A stretch of 33,697 nucleotides of DNA from Chloroflexi bacterium HGW-Chloroflexi-9 (GCA_002840675.1 PHBR01000018.1:1-33697); one strand, 5' to 3'. Positions 23,549-31,086 are shown, counted from the stretch's first letter. Numbers and translations are program-made. The notes: generated by a model not told the origin, from the sequence alone.

Positions 23549-25087
23549 TCAGGCCCGGGGCGTGAGCCGTTCGATGATCGCGCGCCGGAGCACCTTGCCG
23601 TTACGCGTGCGCGGCAGCGGCTCCGACTGGAGCAGGTACTGGTGCGGGCGCTTGTACTCCGCCAGGTGCTGCGCCGCGAACTCCTGGAGCGCGGCGACGT
23701 CCAGGGCGGTGTCCGGCTGCGGGACGACGCACGCGGTCACCAGTGTCTTGCCGGTGTCCACGGCCAGCCCCACCACCGCCACCTCCAGCACGCCGGGCGC
23801 GCCTGACAGCGCGTGCTCGATCTCCACAGGCGACAGCCGGTAGCCGAAGGACTTGATGAGGTCATCGTGGCGGCCGTGGAACCAGACGTAGCCGTCCGTG
23901 TCGATCGAGGCGAGGTCGCCGCCGGTGAACCACTCGCCGCGGAAGACCTCCGCCTGTTCCACCGGCCGGCGCCAGTAGCCCAGCATCAGCCCGGGGTCGG
24001 AGCGGTGCACCGCCAGCAGCCCCACCTGGCCGGGCGGGAGCGGCGTCGTGCTGTCGCTGTCAGCGTCGAGGATCGCGACGCGGCGGCCGGGCTGTGGACG
24101 GCCGGGCGAACCGGCGCGCACCGGAATGGTCGGGCCGCTGGAGATGTACGTGCTGACCTCGGTCATGCCGAGCGATTCGTACATCTCCGTCCCGGCGCGG
24201 GCGCGCCATTCGTCGCGGAGGGTCGGTGGGAGCGGTTCGCCGGCGCAGAGCACGTGGCGGAGGCGGGAGAGGTCGTGCGCCTCCGGCTGCCCGTACTTCA
24301 GCATCTGGCGGTAGACGGTGGGCACGGCGGCGAACACGGTCACGCCGAGGCGCTCCATCAGCGCGGGCCAGCCATCCGCGCCGGAGACGCCTGCCGCCAG
24401 CACGGCGTGCGCGCCCGCCGCCCACGGGTCCATCAGCCCCACGCCCAGCGTGTACGACCAGTTGAGGGTGCCCGCGTGCAGCGTCACGTCGCCGGGCTGG
24501 AAGCCCTGCCACGCCTCGCGCATCATCGCGCGGCCGTACACGGTGCGGTGCGCGTGCAGCACGCCCTTCGGCCGGTCCGTGGTGCCGGAGGTGTAGATGA
24601 GGAACGCCGGGTCTTCCGCATGCGTCTCCGGCAGCGGTCCGTCGCCATCCAGGGCGTCCAGGGCGCTCGCGTCCACCCACGCGCCGGTCGCGCCGGCCAG
24701 GCGCAGGGCAGGCGTCGTGATCGAGGCGGCGGCCTCCGAGTCGGCGGCGAGGAACGCGGCCTCCTCGTCCGTCAGCGCGGGCGAGGCGGGGATGGGGACG
24801 AGGCCCGCGACGGTCGCGCCGAGGAAGGCGAAGGCGTAGTCCGGAGAGTGGGGGAGCCGCACCAGCACGCGGTCGCCGGGGGCGAGACCGCGCGCGAGGA
24901 GCCCGCGCCCGATCCGCTGCACGCGTGTCCACGCCTCGGCTGCCGTCCACGTGTCAGTGTGGCCGTCCTCGTGGACGAAAGTGAAGGCGGGCGCGTGCGC
25001 CCGGGCCGGGTCTTCGGCGCGGTCGCCGAGGCACCAGCGAGCCAGGTTCAGGGGCGGGTTGGAGGCCGGCGTCGCGGGCTGATTCAC
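23549..25087 (-). CDS. AMP-dependent acyl-CoA synthetase/ligase
   Basis: An ANL-superfamily adenylate-forming enzyme, 512 residues, activating a carboxylic acid through an acyl-AMP to a CoA thioester. Motifs are LIYTSGTTDRPKGVLHAHRT (P-loop-like A3), ESLGMTEVSTY (A5), the A7 Asp in WFTGGDLASIDTDGYVWFHG, GRHDDLIKSFGYRLSPVEIE (A8) and the catalytic Lys in PRTRNGKVLRRAI (A10). Layout and AFLGATVAGLVPIPASPAL suggest a short- or medium-chain or aryl acid. The GTG start at 25087 lies six bases after TACACT, so it is probably leaderless; the track start at 25312 is unsupported. It heads a group with TauE-like genes and clpS. Confidence 0.92.
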   Translation of the reverse strand: MNQPATPASNPPLNLARWCLGDRAEDPARAHAPAFTFVHEDGHTDTWTAAEAWTRVQRIGRGLLARGLAPGDRVLVRLPHSPDYAFAFLGATVAGLVPIPASPALTDEEAAFLAADSEAAASITTPALRLAGATGAWVDASALDALDGDGPLPETHAEDPAFLIYTSGTTDRPKGVLHAHRTVYGRAMMREAWQGFQPGDVTLHAGTLNWSYTLGVGLMDPWAAGAHAVLAAGVSGADGWPALMERLGVTVFAAVPTVYRQMLKYGQPEAHDLSRLRHVLCAGEPLPPTLRDEWRARAGTEMYESLGMTEVSTYISSGPTIPVRAGSPGRPQPGRRVAILDADSDSTTPLPPGQVGLLAVHRSDPGLMLGYWRRPVEQAEVFRGEWFTGGDLASIDTDGYVWFHGRHDDLIKSFGYRLSPVEIEHALSGAPGVLEVAVVGLAVDTGKTLVTACVVPQPDTALDVAALQEFAAQHLAEYKRPHQYLLQSEPLPRTRNGKVLRRAIIERLTPRA

Positions 25088-25093
25088 GCCGCC

Positions 25094-25099
25094 AGTGTA
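25094..25099 (-). promoter_or_regulatory. -10 box TACACT, leaderless start of the acyl-CoA ligase gene
   Basis: TACACT on the minus strand is followed by GGCGGC and then GTG 25087. This is a six-base spacing with a GTG start codon. Confidence 0.5.
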
Positions 25100-25122
25100 C
25101 GCGCGGCCTCCGCGCCGCTCAC

Positions 25123-25530
25123 TCAGGCGATCAAGGCGTAGACGAGTCCGGCCAGCGCGAAGCCAAGCACGGCGTACGACGTGTTGATCGCGTACAGCGC
25201 CCACGGGGCCTGCTCGTACACCACGCTCTTGATCGACTCCATCGCCACCACGCCGGCGCCGATGATCAGGCCGACGACCAGACCGTCCACCGGCCCAGTG
25301 CCGCCGGCCCATTCGTAGACCGCGCCGATGACAAGGGTGGAGACGATCCCGGCGATGGCGGTCAGGCCCATCATCGCGGGCGGCGCGCCGGGGTCGTCCG
25401 CGGCCATGCCGCGGAGCGCCATCCAGCGCTTGCCGAAGAGCAACGTGTACCAGAGCGCGCCGAAGGCGAAGTACGCGACTCCGCCGGCGACGGCCGCCAG
25501 GTAGTTCAGATCCGGGGATGCCAGGCCCAT
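25123..25530 (-). CDS. DUF1761-like small membrane protein
   Basis: A 135-residue protein with four hydrophobic segments: YLAAVAGGVAYFAFGALWYT, GLTAIAGIVSTLVIGAVYEW, GLVVGLIIGAGVVAMESIKS and ALYAINTSYAVLGFALAGLV. The Trp-Tyr and LFGKRWMAL after helix 1 match DUF1761 proteins as I know them. Function unknown. The ATG 25530 has GGGAGGA immediately upstream, and a TACACT -10 candidate sits about 31 bases before the start. It precedes the acyl-CoA ligase by 35 bases, though that gene has its own leaderless promoter. Confidence 0.82.
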   Translation of the reverse strand: MGLASPDLNYLAAVAGGVAYFAFGALWYTLLFGKRWMALRGMAADDPGAPPAMMGLTAIAGIVSTLVIGAVYEWAGGTGPVDGLVVGLIIGAGVVAMESIKSVVYEQAPWALYAINTSYAVLGFALAGLVYALIA

Positions 25531-25579
25531 ACGTCCTCCCGCACCCCGCGCCGCAACCACGAGTGTAATCGACGTGCGG

Positions 25580-25915
25580 CTAGTCGAGTCGCTCGAGGAT
25601 CGCGGACATGGAGCCCTTCGACTGTGGGAGGCGAGGGTCCGCGCCGTACGCGTGGACGGCGGTCTGCTTCGCCTCGCACGCGTCGCGGCTGGCGGTCATC
25701 AGCGTGACGCGGCCCTGCGTGTCCACGATGCGCGCGAGGGCAAACGCTTTCTCCGTGCTATAGCCGAAGACCGCGCCCAGCATCTCGATCACGTAGTCGT
25801 AGGTGTGGTCGTTGTCGTCCAGCAGGATCAGTTGCCAGAGCCGGTCGACTTCCGGCGCGATCTCTTCGATGCGGCCGGGGGTGATCGTCGGGCGGGTCGT
25901 GGCGGTGGGGTGCAT
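25580..25915 (-). CDS. Divergent ClpS-like adaptor protein
   Basis: A 111-residue ClpS-domain protein. The core WQLILLDDNDHTYDYVIEML (about 27-46) corresponds to the VVLHNDD...MDHVV segment of canonical ClpS, but the NDD triad reads DDN-D, so N-degron selectivity may differ. It continues with GYSTEKAFALARIVDTQGRV and a family-typical tail, HAYGADPRLPQSKGSMSAIL. I recall a ClpS clade with HTYDYVIEML and this tail in other phyla. It begins 16 bases after the ABC ATPase gene and is probably in the same operon as the iron-type transporter. What it would deliver to Clp is unknown. Confidence 0.8.
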   Translation of the reverse strand: MHPTATTRPTITPGRIEEIAPEVDRLWQLILLDDNDHTYDYVIEMLGAVFGYSTEKAFALARIVDTQGRVTLMTASRDACEAKQTAVHAYGADPRLPQSKGSMSAILERLD

Positions 25916-25931
25916 CGGCGTGACCTGGCCG

Positions 25932-26966
25932 CTATTCGTCGACGGCCGGGAGGACGAGCGGCTGCGTGCGCAGGCCGAGGGCGATCGGCCCCGCCCCGCC
26001 GAGGCGCTCGTGCGGGCCCACGCGGACGCGCACCTCGGCGCCGCTGTGCAGGCGGACGTGTAGCACCTGGTCGTGGCCGTAGTACTCGCGGGCGATCACC
26101 TCGCCGCCGATGCCGCCGGCCATGATCTGCAGTTCCTCCGGGCGTACCACCACGGCGACGCGGTCCGCGCCCTCCGGCGCGGGCAGTTCGCCGAAGGGGG
26201 TCTGGACGCGGCCGCCCTGGGCGCGGAGCCGGTAGATATTCGCGTCGCCAATGAAGTCGGCGGCGTGGACGGTGGTGGGGCGCGAGTAGATCTCGTCCGG
26301 GGTGCCGACCTGTTCCACGCGCCCGCGCCACATGAACGCGATCCGGTCCGCGATCGAAAGCGCCTCCTCCTGGTCGTGGGTAACGAGGACGGCGGTGGTG
26401 CCCGCGAGTTTCACGATCTCGCGCACCTCCGCCCGCACGCGCGCGCGGAGTGACGGGTCGAGGTTGGAGAACGGCTCGTCCAGCAGCAGCAGCCGCGGCC
26501 TCGGCGCCAGCGCACGGGCCAGTGCGACGCGCTGCTGCTCGCCGCCGGAGAGCTCGTGCACGGCCCGCTCGCCGAGCGCGCCCAGGCCGGTCAGGTCCAG
26601 TATCTCCGCGACGCGCGCCGCGCGGTCGGGCGCCTTCGACAGGCCATAGGCCACGTTCTCCGCCACGCTCATGTGCGGGAATAGCGCGTAGTCCTGGAAC
26701 ACCATGCCGACGCGCCGCCGCTCCGCGGGGACGAACGCGTCCTCGCCGGCGACGAGGTCGTCGAACAGCCACAGCGAGCCGGAGTCCGGGCGCTCGAACC
26801 CGGCGAGCAGCCGGAGCGACGTGGTCTTGCCGCAGCCGGAGGGCCCGAGGATCGCGAAGAGTTCGCCGGCGTACACCTCCAGCGAGAGGTCGTGCACGGC
26901 GATCGTGTCGCCGAGGCGGCACGAGAGCCCCTGGGCGCGGACGGCGATCCGGAGCGGGTCGGGCAT
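25932..26966 (-). CDS. ABC transporter ATP-binding protein, Fe(III)/FbpC type
   Basis: A 344-residue ABC ATPase: Walker A GPSGCGKTT (about 40-48), Q-loop VFQDYALFPHMSVAENVAYG, signature LSGGEQQRVALARALAP, Walker B LLLLDEPFSNLD and the switch His in VTHDQEEAL. A TOBE-like domain of about 100 residues follows, starting near PTTVHAADFIGDANIYRLRA. The TOBE region and the adjacent two-domain permease place it in the FbpC/FutC Fe(III) family. ATG 26966 begins two bases after the permease stop. The track's 867-aa ORF fuses it to antisense-like junk and part of the permease and is not a real gene. Confidence 0.92.
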   Translation of the reverse strand: MPDPLRIAVRAQGLSCRLGDTIAVHDLSLEVYAGELFAILGPSGCGKTTSLRLLAGFERPDSGSLWLFDDLVAGEDAFVPAERRRVGMVFQDYALFPHMSVAENVAYGLSKAPDRAARVAEILDLTGLGALGERAVHELSGGEQQRVALARALAPRPRLLLLDEPFSNLDPSLRARVRAEVREIVKLAGTTAVLVTHDQEEALSIADRIAFMWRGRVEQVGTPDEIYSRPTTVHAADFIGDANIYRLRAQGGRVQTPFGELPAPEGADRVAVVVRPEELQIMAGGIGGEVIAREYYGHDQVLHVRLHSGAEVRVRVGPHERLGGAGPIALGLRTQPLVLPAVDE

Positions 26967-26968
26967 GG

Positions 26969-28487
26969 TTACCGCCTCGTCCCAAAATTCAGCACGAGCA
27001 GCGCCAGGAGCGAAATGCCCACGAGGATCAGGGCGGGCAGGGCCGCCTCCCCGTAGCGGGCGTCGCTGGAGGCGGACCAGACGCGCGTCGCCAGCGTCTG
27101 GAAGCCGGGCGGCGCGAGGATCAGCGTGGCGGGCAGTTCCTTGATGGTGGTGAGGAAGACCAGCGCCGCGCCGGCGATCACGCCCCGACCGGCCAGCGGC
27201 AGCGTGATCGTGCGGAGGACCCCCGCGGGACGCCGTCCGAGGCCGCGCGCCGCCTCCTCCATCGAGGGACGCACGCGCAGCAGGGCGACGCGCGTTGCGT
27301 TCGTCGCCTGCGGCAGGAACAGCATGACGTAGGCGATCACCAGGATGGTGAGCGACTGGTACAGCCACGCGAACCGGATCGCGGAGAACACCAGCGCCAG
27401 GCCGACGACCAGCCCGGGGAGCGCGTAGCCCGTGTACGAAAGTACCTCCACGATCCGGCTGAACCAGTTGCCTCGGTAGCGGACGCCGAGGATGGCGACG
27501 GGCAGCGCGACCACCGCCGCGGCCCCGGCGGCGAGCGCGGCAGCGGTGACCGAGTTGCCGATCACGTCGTTCACGCCTCGGAAGGCGATCCCCGCGTCCA
27601 AGCCGCGCAGCACCCAGTGCGTGAGCACGGCGACGGGCACGACCAGCGCGATGCCGACGACGAGCGCGACGAACCCGTAGGAGGCCCACCGCCAGCGTCC
27701 GAGCGCGACGGGCACCGGCGGGCGGCCTGCCTCGCGCACGGAGGGCGAGCGTGGCAGCGTTGCCGCGGTCGAAGGCGGACTGGTAGCGGATGAAGATCAC
27801 GCGGGTGAAGGAGTCGAAGCGCATCAACGACGGCGTGCCGAAGTCAGACAGCGCGTAGAGGGCGACAAGCAGGCTGCCGGAGAAGAGCGCCGGGCGGATC
27901 TGCGGCAGGACGACGCGCACGAAGGTGGTGATGCGCCCGTAGCCGAACGTCCGCGACATCTCCTCCAGCCGGGGATCGAGCGTGGCGAGGGCGGGACGGA
28001 GCGTCAGGAACAGGTACGGGTAGGTGAACATCGTGAGCGCAAGCGTGGCCCCGACCCAACCGTAGATCGAGGGCAGGCGCTCGACGCCCCACGGCTCCAG
28101 CAGTCCCTGCACCAGGCCCCGCGGGCCGAAGGCGGAGATGAAGGTGAGCGCGCCGACGTAGGACGGCACGGCGAGCGGCAGCGCCGCGAGCACGCCGATC
28201 AACCGCCGCCCCCTGAGGTCGGAGCGTTCCACGAGCCACGCCATCGGCAGGGCGATTGCGGTGGCGGCGGCGGTGACGGCGGCGGCGAAGAGCACCGTGC
28301 GCACGAGCAGCTGCCCGGTGGTGCGCGCCAGCAGCACGTCGCGCGCCGTGTCCGCGCTCTCCAGCGCCCGCACCACCAGGTAGACGGGGGGGAGCAGGCT
28401 GGCGCCCGCGACGATCAGCCCCGCGAGCACGAGCCAGGGGCCCGGCACATGGCCTCGCGGCCAGCGGACGAGGCGCCGGTGCGTCAC
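26969..28487 (-). pseudogene. Fe(III)-type ABC transporter permease, broken by a frame change and apparent mid-gene deletion
   Basis: FbpB-type permeases are single proteins of about 500-550 residues with two fused permease domains. Here the first domain (PPVYLVVRAL to FIRYQSAFDRGNAATLAL) and the second (RWRWASYGFVALVVGIALVV to the stop at 26969) are in different frames. The change occurs near 27735-27760. Each domain has its EAA-like loop (RTFGYGRITTFVRVVLPQIR; GLGRRPAGVLRTITLPLAGR). After ATLAL the last helix of domain 1 and the linker are missing, so a deletion not divisible by three is more likely than one simple indel. The C-half could start at GTG 27739 (256 aa). The start is uncertain (GTG 28487 or 28535). 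A sequencing or assembly error is possible. Confidence 0.75.
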
Positions 28488-28522
28488 GGGGAGGCTGGTC
28501 AACGGGCCGCGCTCCGGGCAGC

Positions 28523-28550
28523 CTGTGGCAGGCACTGAGTGCCGTCACAG
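28523..28550. promoter_or_regulatory. Nested dyad CTGTG...GGCACTGAGTGCC...CACAG upstream of the iron permease
   Basis: The perfect inner palindrome GGCACT-G-AGTGCC (28531-28543) is flanked by CTGTG (28523-28527) and CACAG (28546-28550). It lies between a TACGCT -10 candidate (minus strand, 28581-28586) and the permease GTG 28487, so it could be an operator or an RNA hairpin in the leader. Confidence 0.45.
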
Positions 28551-28580
28551 TCGCCGAATCAGTCACTACTGGTGGGGTCG

Positions 28581-28586
28581 AGCGTA
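28581..28586 (-). promoter_or_regulatory. -10 candidate TACGCT for the iron transporter operon
   Basis: TACGCT on the minus strand would start transcription near 28574, leaving a leader of about 85 bases that contains the nested dyad. A second overlapping candidate is TATACG just upstream. Confidence 0.35.
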
Positions 28587-28600
28587 GCGTATACCGTCCG

Positions 28601-28628
28601 GCCTCGGGCATTCCGCCTCGGGCACTCC
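28601..28628. repeat. 14-bp tandem direct repeat in the permease/nucleotidyltransferase gap
   Basis: GCCTCGGGCATTCC is followed directly by GCCTCGGGCACTCC, with one mismatch. The repeat lies in the 206-base divergent gap, which otherwise holds the dyad and the -10 candidate and no gene. Confidence 0.6.
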
Positions 28629-28741
28629 GCCCGGCCCTCGTGCAGCCCGCGGACGGCATCGTCTGCGCGGGGACTGTGCGAGACTGGGCGGCATCGACGG
28701 AGGCCGCCGGAGGGCGGCCTGCACCGGAAGGGCCGGCTCGC

Positions 28742-29650
28742 GTGGAACCGCTCGGCGTCATTCTCACCGGCGGGCGCGCCACCCGCCTGCGCCCCCTCTC
28801 CGAGGGCATGCCGAAGTCCCTCATCCCCCTCCTCAACCGCCCGCTCATCTCCTACTCGCTCGACATGCTCGCCGCCGCCGGCATCCGCGAGGTGGTGGTG
28901 GTGGTGGGCGCCGATGACGACCGCACCGGCCCCGCGGCGGTCGAGGCCGCACCGGCCGGCATGAGCGTGACCGTGGCGCGGCAGATGGTGCCCCGGGGCT
29001 CCGGGGACGCCCTCCTCAGCGCGGGCGCCGCGCTCGACGGGCGGCACGTGGTGGTAGCCGCCGTCGACACGGTGCTGGGCGGCGATCTGGGCCCGCAGGT
29101 GCGCGCGTTCACCTCCTCGAAGTACGACGCCTGGCTCACGCTCCACGAGACGGACCGCCCGAAGGAGATGGGGATCGTGGTGCTGGAGGGCGACCGGGTG
29201 GTGGACCTGGTGGAGAAGCCGGCGGAGCCGCGCTCCAACCTCGCACTCGTCGGCATCTGGATGCTCGCACCAGCCGCGGTGGAGTACCTGCGCGAGCACC
29301 CGCTGATCAGCCCGCGCGGCGAGGTGGAACTCTCCGGCACGCTGGAGGTCATGCTGCGCGAGGGGCACGGCACGATCGGCGGGGCGGTGTTCCCTGGCGC
29401 GTGGCACGACACCGGCACGCTCGCGAGCCTGCTGCGGACGCAGGAGGCGCTGCTGGATGTCCCGGCGCTGGTCGCGTCGGATGCCGTCGTGGAGCGGTGC
29501 AGCCTCGGTCCGAACGTGGTGGTGGGCGCCGGCGCGCGCCTGGCGGACGTGATCCTGTCGCACGCCCTCGTCGCGCCGGGCGCACGGCTCGAGCACGTGG
29601 AGGGCTCCCACCTGGTGTTCACGGCGGACGGCCAGGTCGCCTCCGCATGA
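28742..29650 (+). CDS. Sugar-phosphate nucleotidyltransferase
   Basis: A 302-residue NDP-sugar pyrophosphorylase-like enzyme, transferring a nucleotide from an NTP to a sugar 1-phosphate. The N-terminal signature LGVILTGGRATRLRPLSEGM continues into PKSLIPLLNRP, with the conserved Lys. The glycine usually before TRL is alanine, a common variant. VVAAVDTVLGGD replaces the more usual D-x-D-containing segment. VDLVEKP and ALVGIWMLAP follow, and a short left-handed beta-helix tail (ERCSLGPNVVVGAGARLADV) closes the protein. GTG 28742, with GGAAGGG nine bases upstream, sits at the conserved N-terminus, so the track start at 28640 is rejected. The stop overlaps the start of the next gene (ATGA). Thymidylyl- versus guanylyl- or uridylyl-transferase cannot be decided. 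Confidence 0.88.
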   Translation: MEPLGVILTGGRATRLRPLSEGMPKSLIPLLNRPLISYSLDMLAAAGIREVVVVVGADDDRTGPAAVEAAPAGMSVTVARQMVPRGSGDALLSAGAALDGRHVVVAAVDTVLGGDLGPQVRAFTSSKYDAWLTLHETDRPKEMGIVVLEGDRVVDLVEKPAEPRSNLALVGIWMLAPAAVEYLREHPLISPRGEVELSGTLEVMLREGHGTIGGAVFPGAWHDTGTLASLLRTQEALLDVPALVASDAVVERCSLGPNVVVGAGARLADVILSHALVAPGARLEHVEGSHLVFTADGQVASA

Positions 29651-30801
29651 CCGGGGCTGGGCGCGATGCGGAGGTCGTGGTCATCGGCGCCGGCGTCGTC
29701 GGCCTCGCCGTCGCGGAGCGGCTGTCGCGGGACCGCTCGGTCATCGTCATCGAGCGGCACGAGGGGCCGGCGCGGGAGACCTCCTCGCACAACAGCGGCG
29801 TTGTGCACGCCTCGATCTACTACCCGACCGGGTCGCTCAAGCACCGCCTGTGCCTGGAAGGCAACGCCGCCGTGTACGAGTGGTGCGACTCGCACCACGT
29901 CCCCGTCCGGCGCACCGGCAAGTTGATCGCCGCGTTCACCGAGGAGGAACGCGGCGGCCTGGACGAGGTCTACCGGCAGGCCGTCCAGAATGGCGTGCGC
30001 GGCATTGAGCGCATCGGGGGCGAGCGCATCGTTGCGCTGGAGCCGCATCTCCCCGCGCTGGAGGCGGTCTGGTCGCCCAGCACCGGCGTGGTCGACACGT
30101 TCGCCTTCGTGCGGTCGCTCGAATCGGCGGCACGCGACCACGGCGCACTGGTCGTTTACCGCCACGAGGTCACCGCGATCGAGCGCACCGCGAGCGACTT
30201 CCGGATCGACCTGCGCGACGCGGACGGCGCCGCCTCCACGCTCACGTGCCAGGTCCTGGTGAACGCTGCCGGCCTCCGTGCGCACGAGGTCGCCGCGCTC
30301 GCGGCGTATCCCCTGGACGGTGGGGTGCAGGACGGTGTGATCGTGCCCGTGCTCCGGCAGAGCGTGAATGTGGGGCGGTACTACGACGTGATCGACCCCG
30401 AAGCGGCGCGGACCGTCTCGCGACCGATCTACCCGCTCCCGGAGCACGCCGCTGGCGGCCTGGGCCTGCACCTGACGGTCGACCTCGATGGTGGCGTACA
30501 CCTCGGGCCGTCCACGGAGTGGCACGAGGACGGCGCGGCGCTGGACTACCGGCACGAAGCGGACGCGGCCTGGGCGGCGCGATTCCTGGAGGCGGGGCGG
30601 CGCTTTATCCCGGGGCTGCGCGCCGACCAGATCGCGCCCGGGCAGGTGGGCTACCGGCCGAAACTGCAGCAGCCGGGGCAGGGCCAGGTGGACTTCCTGC
30701 TCTGGCACGACCGCGGCTACGTCCACCTCGGTGGGATCGAATCGCCCGGATTCACCTCCGCGCTCCCCCTCGCACGAGAGGTCGCGCAGGCCGTAGGCTA
30801 G
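29647..30801 (+). CDS. lhgO: L-2-hydroxyglutarate oxidase-like FAD-dependent oxidoreductase
   Basis: A 384-residue DAO-type flavoprotein similar to LhgO, which oxidises L-2-hydroxyglutarate to 2-oxoglutarate. The FAD-binding N-terminus is VVIGAGVVGLAVAERLSRDR with VIVIERHEGP. The LhgO-like motif SSHNSGVVHASIYYPTGSLK follows at about 46-65, then PSTGVVDTFAFVRSLE, LVNAAGLRAHEVA and GLHLTVDLDGGVHLGPSTEW, and VHLGGIESPGFTSALPLA near the C-terminus. It is translationally coupled to the nucleotidyltransferase by ATGA. It fits the window's theme of hydroxyacid oxidation and would clear a side product of 2-oxoglutarate metabolism. A glycerol-3-phosphate-type substrate is less likely given the HNSGVVH motif. 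Confidence 0.87.
   Translation: MTGAGRDAEVVVIGAGVVGLAVAERLSRDRSVIVIERHEGPARETSSHNSGVVHASIYYPTGSLKHRLCLEGNAAVYEWCDSHHVPVRRTGKLIAAFTEEERGGLDEVYRQAVQNGVRGIERIGGERIVALEPHLPALEAVWSPSTGVVDTFAFVRSLESAARDHGALVVYRHEVTAIERTASDFRIDLRDADGAASTLTCQVLVNAAGLRAHEVAALAAYPLDGGVQDGVIVPVLRQSVNVGRYYDVIDPEAARTVSRPIYPLPEHAAGGLGLHLTVDLDGGVHLGPSTEWHEDGAALDYRHEADAAWAARFLEAGRRFIPGLRADQIAPGQVGYRPKLQQPGQGQVDFLLWHDRGYVHLGGIESPGFTSALPLAREVAQAVG
30794..30799 (+). promoter_or_regulatory. -10 box TAGGCT inside the end of lhgO, leaderless start of the 35-aa protein
   Basis: TAGGCT overlaps the last codons of lhgO and is followed by seven bases and then ATG 30807. The same TAnnnT-N6/7-ATG layout recurs at other genes in the window. 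Confidence 0.4.
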
Positions 30802-30806
30802 CGGTC

Positions 30807-30914
30807 ATGCTTGAGGATCCAGGCCGGTTCTACTGGAAATGGCTCGCCGTCGGCGCGGGCCTACTCGTGGTCTACGCGATCGAGCGGACCATCCGTCACG
30901 GGTCGCTGTTCTAG
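30807..30914 (+). CDS. 35-residue single-pass membrane protein
   Basis: ATG 30807 starts a 35-codon ORF reading MLEDPGRFYWKWLAVGAGLL with the helix continuing to VVYAIERTIRHGSLF. Residues about 11-25 are a single membrane helix, with aromatic residues before it and a basic cytoplasmic-type tail after it. It is too short for the ORF track as an independent entry. It follows lhgO by five bases, has a candidate leaderless promoter, and is followed by a terminator-like hairpin, which supports it being a real gene. The family is not recognised. Confidence 0.55.
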   Translation: MLEDPGRFYWKWLAVGAGLLVVYAIERTIRHGSLF

Positions 30915-30933
30915 CGGTAGCCCGTCGCCCTCA

Positions 30934-30963
30934 CGAGTCCTCCGGTGCCCCGCACCGGACTCG
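30934..30963 (+). terminator. Terminator-like hairpin after the small membrane protein gene
   Basis: CGAGTCC (bulge TCC) GGTGC, loop CCC, GCACC GGACTCG forms a 12-bp stem with a three-base bulge. It is followed by moderately AT-rich sequence (GATTCCATAATTTCC) rather than a clean T-run. Confidence 0.45.
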
Positions 30964-30998
30964 GATTCCATAATTTCCTCTAATTTTCCGAAACAAAG

Positions 30999-31027
30999 TT
31001 GCAGATAAGCATTGGCTCAGTGATAGT
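30999..31027 (+). promoter_or_regulatory. Sigma-70-type promoter TTGCAG-N17-GATAGT for the iron-binding lipoprotein
   Basis: TTGCAG (30999-31004) and GATAGT (31022-31027) are 17 bases apart, in an AT-rich island (about 30964-31035) unlike the rest of the window. Direct repeats TAATTTCC and TAATTTTCC (30971-30989) lie just upstream and might bind a metalloregulator. Confidence 0.5.
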
Positions 31028-31037
31028 CGTCGCTAAG

Positions 31038-31071
31038 ACACAGTCCCTGGCATCGCGTCTGTGTGCCAGAC
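31038..31071 (+). promoter_or_regulatory. Leader with three mutually exclusive inverted repeats before the binding lipoprotein
   Basis: ACACAG/CTGTGT (31038-31043 with 31059-31064), CTGGCA/TGCCAG (31047-31052 with 31064-31069) and GTCTG/CAGAC (31057-31061 with 31067-31071) share bases, so the 5' untranslated RNA has alternative hairpins. Whether it acts as a switch is unknown. Confidence 0.35.
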
Positions 31072-31086
31072 AGAGGCGGAGGCTTC

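Noticed and set aside
25932-28535. 867-aa ORF that looks like a permease-ATPase fusion
   Set aside because: Only the ends are real. The middle third is an out-of-frame reading of the second permease domain, which is found intact in another frame at 26969-27739, and the ATPase has its own ATG at 26966.
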